Below are positions 58,432-64,000 of a stretch of 64,000 nucleotides of DNA, piece after piece. Every line of letters begins with the position of its first letter. Position 1 is the first letter of the stretch. Source of the DNA: Rhodococcus sp. 06-462-5 (GTDB lineage Bacteria > Actinomycetota > Actinomycetes > Mycobacteriales > Mycobacteriaceae); contig NZ_NOYD01000001.1 in NCBI RefSeq assembly GCF_002258315.1, positions 248,001 to 312,000 of the forward strand, in the 5' to 3' direction. The notes under the pieces were generated by a model. The model was given only the letters and a program-made list of their open reading frames with translations. It had not been told where the DNA came from and searched no databases. Position numbers and translations under genes: made by a program.

Positions 58432-59730
58432 ATGAGCGTCGACAGATCGTTGGGGGACGAAACGCCCTGGCCGGTGGAACGAGCACCGAGCCGGAGCGAC
58501 GCGACCAGGCCCGAGGACGACCCTTTCTACGCCGCGCCCGAGGGCTACGAAGCGGCTCTGCCGGGGACGATACTGAAGGTTCGGCCGGTCGAGGTCGCGA
58601 TGTTCGGTCGCGTGCGCCAGCGAGTCGACGCGTGGCAGCTGCTCTACCGCACCGCTGATCTCGGTGGTTATCCCCAGGCCAGCGTCACGACGGTGTTGCG
58701 TCCGCGCAACGCCGAACCGGTACTGCTGTCGTATCAGTGTGCGATCGACGGCGTCGCATCCTCGTGTTTCCCGTCGTACGCGCTTCGGCGTGGTTCACGG
58801 GCGTTCGGTGCAGTTCCGCAGTTCGAGTTCCTGCTGGTACTGCATGCCTTGCGCCGTGGGTGGACCATCTCGATCCCGGATCACGAGGGTCCCGACGGAC
58901 ACTGGGGTTCGCCGCAGGAACCCGGGTTCTGCACGCTCGACGCCGTTCGCGCTGCGTTGTCGTTCGAGCCTCTGGACCTGCATTCGAGCACGCCGGTTGC
59001 GCTGTGGGGCTACTCGGGCGGCGGGCTCGCGACGTCCTGGGCGGCGGAGATGGCGCCGGAGTACGCGCCTGAGATAGAGGTGGTCGGTGCCGCTCTCGGT
59101 TCGCCCGTCGGAGATCCGGGGTCGGCGTTCACCAGGCTGAACGCAACGTTCCATTCGGCGCTGCCGACACTGGTGGTGGCGGGTCTGCGGCGTACCTATC
59201 CCGAGCTCGACCGGGTCATTCGCCAGTACGTCAACGAGGACGGAATGCGCATTCTCGATTCCGTTGAGTCGATGACGACCGTGCGCGCGGTGACCAAACT
59301 GGCGCGCCACGATCTGGATCGCTACATCGACGTTCCGTTGGCAGATTTGTTGGCTTTGCCCGAGATCGTGCAGGTGTTCCAGGACATTCAGCCGGGACGA
59401 ACGGCTCCGACGGCGCCGCTGCTGGTCGTTCAATCGGTGCACGATCAGATCATCGCCGTCGACGACGTGGACGGGCAGGTGGATCGGTACATCGAGGCCG
59501 GTGCCCACGTGACCTATCTACGGGATCGCCTGAGCGAACACCTGTCGCTACACCCGCTCAGTGCGCCGCTGACATTGGACTGGCTGGCCGATCGATTCGC
59601 CGGACTGCCGACCGAAGAACCGTCGACACGATCGGTGTGGTCCACAGCGTTCTCGCTCTCGGCGGTGCGCGGATTGTTGTCGCTGACCTGGACGACCATC
59701 ACAGCCTTGGTCGTCGGCATCCGGGCGTAG
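58432..59730 (+). CDS. secretory-lipase-family alpha/beta hydrolase
   Basis: The 432-residue protein matches the LIP (PF03583) family: FYAAPEGYEAALPGTILKVR near the N-terminus, PSYALRRGSRAFGAVPQFEF, PDHEGPDGHWGSPQEPG and the nucleophile in ALWGYSGGGLATSWA (Ser about residue 193). Catalytic Asp and His candidates are in SVHDQIIAVDD and SEHLSLHP. No signal peptide is visible, unlike many relatives. A hydrophobic C-terminus (SLTWTTITALVVGIRA) might anchor it. Possible roles are lipid or ester hydrolysis. Confidence 0.88.
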   Translation: MSVDRSLGDETPWPVERAPSRSDATRPEDDPFYAAPEGYEAALPGTILKVRPVEVAMFGRVRQRVDAWQLLYRTADLGGYPQASVTTVLRPRNAEPVLLSYQCAIDGVASSCFPSYALRRGSRAFGAVPQFEFLLVLHALRRGWTISIPDHEGPDGHWGSPQEPGFCTLDAVRAALSFEPLDLHSSTPVALWGYSGGGLATSWAAEMAPEYAPEIEVVGAALGSPVGDPGSAFTRLNATFHSALPTLVVAGLRRTYPELDRVIRQYVNEDGMRILDSVESMTTVRAVTKLARHDLDRYIDVPLADLLALPEIVQVFQDIQPGRTAPTAPLLVVQSVHDQIIAVDDVDGQVDRYIEAGAHVTYLRDRLSEHLSLHPLSAPLTLDWLADRFAGLPTEEPSTRSVWSTAFSLSAVRGLLSLTWTTITALVVGIRA

Positions 59731-59745
59731 CTACCCTGAAGACCG

Positions 59746-60729
59746 ATGAAACGAACCTGGATACGAATACTCACCGGCACGATCGCCATTCTGGGCATCG
59801 TCACCGGGCTCGTGGCGCTGGGCGTCTACTACACCGACACCCGGGTCAACGTCCTGATCGCGCTGGCGTCGTTCGTTCCGTTGATGTTCATCGCTGTCGT
59901 GGTCGGTGCCCTGGTGGCGCTGATCGGTCGGCGCTGGGTCCTGGCGGGAGTTTCTGCGCTGGTGCTAGCTGCGGGCGCATTTGCCTACGCACCGCTCTAC
60001 GTGGCGGACGCGTCATCCGAGGACGCGACGGGCAGCGAGGGCGTGCGGCTGCGCGTGATGCAGGCGAACCTGATGATCGGGCTGGCCGATCCGACTGTCG
60101 TGGTCGGTCAGGCCCGCGATCACTCCGTCGACGTCGTCACGATCCAGGAACTGACCGACGCGTCGGTGGTCGGCCTCCGCGACGCCGGCATGGAGGAGCT
60201 CTTCCCCTACAGCTACCTCCGGCCGTACGCGACGGGCGGCGGTGGAGCCGGAATCTACAGCCGGTTCCCGATCTCGGGCAACCGCGAACTCGACGGATAC
60301 GGTCCGGTGAATCTGGCCACCGAGGTCGAGGTCCCCGGTTCCGAGCCGGTCACGCTGCTGGCCGTGCATCCCGGGCCCGCCTACGTCACCCCGGCCGACA
60401 TCTGGACCGCCGAACTGGACACGCTCCGAAGCGATTTGGCGGCGGCGTCCGTCACCGGGCCGGTGATCGTCAGCGGCGACTTCAACACGACCTATTCGCA
60501 CAAGAAGTTCCGCAACCTGCTCGATGCCGGATACTCCGATGCCGCAGCGCAATTGGGGAAGGGACTGATCCCCACGTATCCCACCGACAAGGGAACGCCC
60601 GCCGTCGTCGGGATCGACCATATCCTCACCAACACCGGCCATGCTCGGTCCCTGGAGCGAATCGATCTCCCCGGATCGGACCACCACGGGTTGATCGGGG
60701 AGATCGAGTTCTCCTCGAGCGTCAGCTGA
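59746..60729 (+). CDS. membrane-anchored endonuclease/exonuclease/phosphatase protein
   Basis: The 327-residue protein has three N-terminal membrane helices up to about residue 88, then an EEP domain. Its catalytic pattern is visible: MQANLM, TIQELT (Glu), HPGPAYVTP, SGDFNTTYS (Asp/Asn), GIDHILTN and SDHHGLIGEI (Asp-His). The domain probably faces outside the membrane, as in similar actinobacterial proteins. The substrate (phosphodiester of lipid, nucleotide or nucleic acid) is unknown. Its 3' end overlaps the Asp23 operon's last gene by 8 bp. Confidence 0.9.
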   Translation: MKRTWIRILTGTIAILGIVTGLVALGVYYTDTRVNVLIALASFVPLMFIAVVVGALVALIGRRWVLAGVSALVLAAGAFAYAPLYVADASSEDATGSEGVRLRVMQANLMIGLADPTVVVGQARDHSVDVVTIQELTDASVVGLRDAGMEELFPYSYLRPYATGGGGAGIYSRFPISGNRELDGYGPVNLATEVEVPGSEPVTLLAVHPGPAYVTPADIWTAELDTLRSDLAAASVTGPVIVSGDFNTTYSHKKFRNLLDAGYSDAAAQLGKGLIPTYPTDKGTPAVVGIDHILTNTGHARSLERIDLPGSDHHGLIGEIEFSSSVS

Positions 60730-61300
60730 CGCGAACGACCTGCTTTCGAGACTTGCCGCACTGGAGCAGGATTCGGACGGCTGCCGGTGTTCCGTCGAGG
60801 GAGGTCACGATGTCGTCGCGCGTCTGTGCTGCCGCGCCTGCGACCTTGTCGAGCGACGTCACTGCGGGGTCGAGCGTCGCGGTGATCTCGACGACTCTCT
60901 GACCGCGATCTGACACCGAACGACCGGTCGCCGAGACGATCCCTTGGTGAGCGGCCAGGGACTTCGCGGCGCTTCGGGCAGCCGTTCCCAGGTCGACGCT
61001 GAGTCGACCGTCGACATCCGCATCCGCTGTCGACGCGAAGGCGACGGTGCCGACCGAACGTCGCGGGAGGTGCGCCAGCAGCCACCACAGACCGAGCAGC
61101 ACGAGGACGATGGCGGCTGCTCCGAGAGCCCATGGCCACCAGCCGGCGTCGACGGCGGTGTCGACGAAGGCGGCGTCGACACGTTCGCGACCGGGGAACT
61201 TTCCGCGCTCCCAGGCAATCGCTCCGCCGCCGACGGCGATCAGGGCAAGGCCGACGATGGCGGTGCTGGTTCGGTCGACCGAAGCCGTTGCGCGCTTCAC
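60722..61300 (-). CDS. DUF6286-like membrane protein of the Asp23 operon
   Basis: The 192-residue protein has two membrane helices (STAIVGLALIAVGGGAIAWE, WPWALGAAAIVLVLLGLWWLL) and a C-terminal Asp23-like alpha/beta domain (GRLSVDLGTAARSAAKSLAA, VVEITATLDPAVTSLD). It is likely the membrane anchor for Asp23 proteins, analogous to AmaP. Its start overlaps the stop of the preceding gene (ATGA). It is the last gene of the operon. Confidence 0.8.
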   Translation of the reverse strand: MKRATASVDRTSTAIVGLALIAVGGGAIAWERGKFPGRERVDAAFVDTAVDAGWWPWALGAAAIVLVLLGLWWLLAHLPRRSVGTVAFASTADADVDGRLSVDLGTAARSAAKSLAAHQGIVSATGRSVSDRGQRVVEITATLDPAVTSLDKVAGAAAQTRDDIVTSLDGTPAAVRILLQCGKSRKQVVRVS

Positions 61301-61839
61301 GATGCTTGTCCTGTCGTTCGCACTCGGGTGCGGACCTTGGGAGCCGACGCGAGTGGGCGGAGGGCGTCGTCCACGGAGGTGACGACGGAGGACTTCAGCT
61401 CCGAGGTGTCCGTGCCGTCGACGGTGGACACGGCGACGGTGACCTTCTTGTTGCCGGCCTTGGCGGTCGCGGAATCGACGCCGACACTGTCGAGGGCGGC
61501 GGTGCGGGCAACGGCTGCGACGTCGCCCTTACGGAGCCAGACGTCCTGCTCGGAGAGAGGGCGGTGGGTGCGTCGACGTGGACGAATCGCCACGAAGACG
61601 AGAATGAACCCGACGACGACTGCGGCGATTCCTCCCGGCAGCATCCACGGCTGAGCGGTAAGTCCGTCCAGGCTCGTGGCGGCCGGGCCGACCCACTCGG
61701 GGCCGTCGATGGCACCCAGATTCAGCAGCGCCTCGCGGCCGAGGACCACGCCTGCACCGATGAGGACGAGTGCGAACAGGATTGCGGGTACGGATGCGGT
61801 GGGATTGGCTACCGGCTTCTTGCTTGCCTTCTCGCTCAT
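61297..61839 (-). CDS. DUF6286-like membrane protein of the Asp23 operon
   Basis: The 180-residue protein is built like its neighbour: two membrane helices (PAILFALVLIGAGVVLG and LPGGIAAVVVGFILVFVAIR), a basic turn and an Asp23-like domain (LRKGDVAAVARTAALDSVGV). The ATG at 61839 has GGGAG upstream and overlaps the previous stop by four bases. Confidence 0.8.
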   Translation of the reverse strand: MSEKASKKPVANPTASVPAILFALVLIGAGVVLGREALLNLGAIDGPEWVGPAATSLDGLTAQPWMLPGGIAAVVVGFILVFVAIRPRRRTHRPLSEQDVWLRKGDVAAVARTAALDSVGVDSATAKAGNKKVTVAVSTVDGTDTSELKSSVVTSVDDALRPLASAPKVRTRVRTTGQAS

Positions 61840-62204
61840 TGCACTCTCCCTTCTTCGTGGGTGGCCTCGGTGGGCACGCATTGGACGGTGACATCGACTC
61901 GGTCGACGGTGTAGATGCCCAGCTCCGACAGGTCACGTGCGACCGCGGCGCGAACGTCAGCGGCCACCTTCGCCAACGGTGACGGCCAGGTGACCGCCAC
62001 CGCGACCTGCGCGCGAACGCGGGAGCCGCTGATCGTCACGTCGGCCTTGGGCAGGTCACGCCCACCGAGTACGCGCAATCCCGGCTGAGGCTTGGCGACC
62101 GCGTCGGTGCTGCGGGCGGCGAGGACGGCGAGTCGCTCGACGGCTTTGTGCTTGATCTCCAGCGAGCCGCGCTCACCGGGGTCTACAGCAGCTGCCTCAG
62201 TCAC
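61836..62204 (-). CDS. Asp23/Gls24 family envelope stress protein
   Basis: The 122-residue protein has the Asp23 alpha/beta pattern: GSLEIKHKAVERLAVLAARS, PKADVTISGSRVRAQVAVAV and VRAAVARDLSELGIYTVDRV. Asp23 proteins polymerise beneath the membrane via an anchor protein. Start GTG 62204 is chosen, overlapping the previous gene by eight bases; GTG 62216 is the alternative. Confidence 0.82.
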   Translation of the reverse strand: MTEAAAVDPGERGSLEIKHKAVERLAVLAARSTDAVAKPQPGLRVLGGRDLPKADVTISGSRVRAQVAVAVTWPSPLAKVAADVRAAVARDLSELGIYTVDRVDVTVQCVPTEATHEEGRVQ

Positions 62205-62376
62205 GACCGCGACCACGCATGATCGAGTTCAGGTCCAGTTCGCCGTCGATGTAGCGGCCGACGAAGAATCCGAGGCCGCCGAGAACGATGGCGATGAGGA
62301 AGCCGGTGAAACCGCCGGCCGCTGCGGCGATGGCCAGCAGAAGTCCCACGAACAAACCGATGGTTGCAGTGGTCAT
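62197..62376 (-). CDS. small two-helix membrane protein (DUF2273-like)
   Basis: The 59-residue protein is mostly two hydrophobic helices (ATIGLFVGLLLAIAAAAGGF and LIAIVLGGLGFFVGRYIDGE) ending in a basic tail. It fits the DUF2273 small proteins that accompany Asp23 in Gram-positives. The ATG at 62376 has GGAG upstream. Confidence 0.82.
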   Translation of the reverse strand: MTTATIGLFVGLLLAIAAAAGGFTGFLIAIVLGGLGFFVGRYIDGELDLNSIMRGRGRD

Positions 62377-62391
62377 GGTGTTGATCTCCAC

Positions 62392-62676
62392 TCAGAGTTC
62401 GAAGTAGTTGCGTCTGGTGACGCGTTTGCGGATCCGAGCGATCCGCTTGGGCAGAGTGCGTAGCGGGGACGGAATCGGCGAGGCGCGGAATGCCGTCGGC
62501 GCGCTCGCCGCGTTGGTCGGAGTCGAGGGAAGGACGGCGAAGCGTCGGTCGACCTCGGCGAGTTCGGCCATGTACCGAACCGGATCTCCGCCGAGATCCG
62601 GGTGGTGTTCGCGCGCCACAGCGCGCCGAGCCGCCTTGTACGCGGCGGCTCGGTCGTGCGCTGCATGCTCGTTCAC
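62392..62676 (-). CDS. small protein with a J-domain-like HPD helix pair
   Basis: The 94-residue protein has AAYKAARRAVAREHHPDLGG, followed by DPVRYMAELAEVDRRF, which looks like helices II and III of a J-domain around the HPD tripeptide. A basic C-terminal tail follows (RIARIRKRVTRR). Helix I and the rest of a DnaJ are missing. It might recruit Hsp70 to the Asp23 layer (inference). No in-frame ATG is available. GTG 62676 is used here; TTG 62694 is possible. Confidence 0.65.
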   Translation of the reverse strand: MNEHAAHDRAAAYKAARRAVAREHHPDLGGDPVRYMAELAEVDRRFAVLPSTPTNAASAPTAFRASPIPSPLRTLPKRIARIRKRVTRRNYFEL

Positions 62677-62680
62677 CTGG

Positions 62681-62971
62681 TCAGACTCGCACAATGTCCT
62701 CGACGGTGACGTGCACGGGCCCGTCGACCATCGCTGCCACTGTGCGACGCACGGCGTCGGCGGTTTCGCGTACCGCGACCCCGAACTCGAGAGTCACGTG
62801 AATCTCGGTGCCCTCGTCGCCGATTCGGATACCGGCGATGCGTCGTCCGGGAAGGTACGTAGCGGCCTCACCGAACATGCCGCCGTGCAGCCCGACGACA
62901 CCGTCGATCGCCAGAACGGCGTCGGCGATGTCCTCGGACCTGTCGCGCTCCGTCATGTGCGGATCGGTCAC
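62681..62971 (-). CDS. short Asp23/Gls24-like protein
   Basis: The 96-residue protein is a compact Asp23-type domain: DIADAVLAIDGVVGLHGGMF, PGRRIAGIRIGDEGTEIHVT, then AVRETADAVRRTVAAMVDGP and HVTVEDIV. Start GTG 62971 overlaps the stop of the main Asp23 gene by four bases. Confidence 0.8.
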   Translation of the reverse strand: MTDPHMTERDRSEDIADAVLAIDGVVGLHGGMFGEAATYLPGRRIAGIRIGDEGTEIHVTLEFGVAVRETADAVRRTVAAMVDGPVHVTVEDIVRV

Positions 62972-63456
62972 TGCACTCGGGTGGAGGGGGCCTCGGTGGT
63001 CTCCTCGTCGTCCGAGCCGTCGTCGAGGTAGATGTCGTGGACGACGATGTTGACCTCGGTGACCTCGAGGCCGGTCATGCGCTCGACGGCGTTGATGACG
63101 TTGCGACGAATGCCCGCTGCGAGGTCTGCAATGGAGACGCCGTAGTCGGCGACGATGTCGATGTCGACTGCGGCCTGACGCTCGCCGACCTCCACCGAGA
63201 CGCCCTGTGACTGGTTGACGCGGGCACCCGGGATGCGCTCGCGGAGAGCACCGATCGCGCGGCTCGCTCCGCCGCCGACGGCGTGCACGCCCTGAACTTC
63301 ACGGGTGGCGATGCCGGCGATCTTGGAGACGACGGTGTCGGCAATGGTGGTGCGGCCCTGCGAGCTGACGAGCACGGAGTCCGACTTCGTGGTGATGTCG
63401 GTCTTTCCCTCGCCTGCAGCGGATACGGTTGCCTTGGTGTCCGTCGTGGAGCTCAT
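62968..63456 (-). CDS. Asp23/Gls24 family alkaline-shock protein
   Basis: The 162-residue first gene of the operon is a full Asp23: GRTTIADTVVSKIAGIATRE, EVQGVHAVGGGASRAIGALR, VSVEVGERQAAVDIDIVADY and NVINAVERMTGLEVTEVNIV. A Thr/Lys-rich head and an acidic tail flank it. It likely forms the main cytoplasmic layer protein responding to envelope or pH stress. GAGAGG precedes the ATG. It is divergent from an ECF sigma gene, which may control it. Confidence 0.9.
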   Translation of the reverse strand: MSSTTDTKATVSAAGEGKTDITTKSDSVLVSSQGRTTIADTVVSKIAGIATREVQGVHAVGGGASRAIGALRERIPGARVNQSQGVSVEVGERQAAVDIDIVADYGVSIADLAAGIRRNVINAVERMTGLEVTEVNIVVHDIYLDDGSDDEETTEAPSTRVQ

Positions 63457-63627
63457 GAATGCCTCTCTTCGTTGAGTGTCGTGCAGAGTGTGTGACAGGA
63501 GTTGGTCGTAGCTCGATGGTCGAAACGCACGTCCGGATAAAGTGACCTACGTCATAGATTACGTCCGCTGGTAAACCGGTATCGAAGACATGCGTGATCG
63601 ATGACCGCTACGTGAACTGGGGGCCCG

Positions 63628-64000
63628 ATGGAGTGGGTTGATGCATCGGACCGCGTACTCGTCGGCGCGGCCGCGCTCGGCGAGACGGATGCGTTCGAGG
63701 AGATCGTCCGGCGCTACGGTCCGGAGATGTTCCGGTACGCGCGAAACATGCTGTCCGATCAGGGCGCGGCCGAGGAGGTGGTGCAGGACGCGTTCGTCGC
63801 AGCGTGGAAGGGGCTGGACAACTTTCGAGGCGACTCGGCTCTGCGAACATGGTTGTTCTCGTTGGTGTCGCACAAAGTGATCGATCATCGACGACGTCGC
63901 AGCGTTCCTCCAGCAGAAGATTGGGTATTCGAGCGAAAGAGCACCGGGGCGGGCAGTGATCCCGAAGCGGATGTCGAGGCCGACAGTTTCATGGCCGAGC
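63628..64000 (+). CDS. ECF RNA polymerase sigma factor (3' truncated by window)
   Basis: The frame from ATG 63628 runs open to the window end (124 codons seen). It encodes sigma region 2: TDAFEEIVRRYGPEMFRYAR, MLSDQGAAEEVVQDAFVAAW and LRTWLFSLVSHKVIDHRRRR, then a linker (SVPPAEDWVFERKS). Region 4 lies beyond the edge. GGGGG precedes the start at good distance. Divergent from the Asp23 operon across 171 bp, it may direct that stress operon; an anti-sigma gene would be expected next. Confidence 0.9.
   Translation, partial: MEWVDASDRVLVGAAALGETDAFEEIVRRYGPEMFRYARNMLSDQGAAEEVVQDAFVAAWKGLDNFRGDSALRTWLFSLVSHKVIDHRRRRSVPPAEDWVFERKSTGAGSDPEADVEADSFMAE

Noticed and set aside
1..64000. tRNA, rRNA, CRISPR, prophage or integrase features
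   Set aside because: I looked for tRNA-like cloverleaf ends, regularly spaced repeats and recombinase motifs while reading and saw none; a tRNAscan or CRISPR finder run would settle it.

Overview
The window is a 64-kb piece of an actinobacterial chromosome. High G+C codon use, GTG starts and dense runs of ATGA or GTGA start/stop overlaps all point that way. The rpsF-ssb-rpsR-rplI...dnaB block, preceded by a membrane glycosyltransferase like Rv0051, matches mycobacterial gene order. Close matches to CtpC/PacL1 and to the actinobacterial AspC/AlaA-type aminotransferase suggest Mycobacteriales, most likely Rhodococcus or a close relative. This assignment is inferred from gene content and not from a database search. 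I saw no rRNA, tRNA, CRISPR array, prophage or transposase.

Layout: 1-4.3 kb is a tellurium-resistance-type stress module (CitE-like aldolase, helical protein, TerD, DUF475/TerC). 4.3-7.7 kb is a two-component cluster in which an intact kinase and response regulator are followed by a degenerate kinase-like membrane protein and a stand-alone LuxR-type DNA-binding protein. 7.7-16.6 kb is the ribosomal/replication block: an S6:S18-type leader RNA, rpsF, ssb, rpsR and rplI, then a SulP-carbonic anhydrase fusion, then dnaB interrupted in its P-loop by a class 3 intein with a homing endonuclease. 17-19.5 kb is the metal-efflux pair ctpC/pacL1.

From 19.5 to 42.4 kb there are small housekeeping and regulatory genes: methyltransferase, acetyltransferase, split transketolase, TetR/thioesterase, MocR/EamA/aminotransferase, an osmoprotectant ABC importer (permease-ATPase-permease-lipoprotein), an XRE/membrane pair, an old yellow enzyme and an ArsR operon. 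Two MarR loci follow. The second controls two divergent arms, each with a pirin, through two near-identical 22-bp operators. 42.4-52.5 kb holds a Na+/H+ antiporter, SDR, ABC exporter, acyltransferases, a 2-hydroxyacid dehydrogenase, an Nramp-fold transporter without the canonical metal motifs, a methyltransferase and a lipoprotein.

The most unusual locus is 52.6-57.0 kb. Two tandem TIGR04222-type membrane proteins end in Gly/Cys-only tails. They are followed by a DUF692 (MNIO) enzyme and by a protein fusing a SCO6045-like domain, a cytochrome b561 and a sulfite-oxidase-fold molybdenum domain. The two membrane-protein genes keep nearly identical 91-bp upstream regions (87/91), each carrying a 16-bp perfect palindrome. 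This looks like a membrane-tethered RiPP-like system whose Cys tails are modified by the MNIO enzyme and coupled to membrane redox chemistry. The function is inferred.

The right end (57-64 kb) has a DUF222/HNH protein, a lipase, a membrane-anchored EEP-family phosphatase/nuclease, and a seven-gene Asp23/Gls24 envelope-stress operon divergent from an ECF sigma factor gene cut by the window edge.
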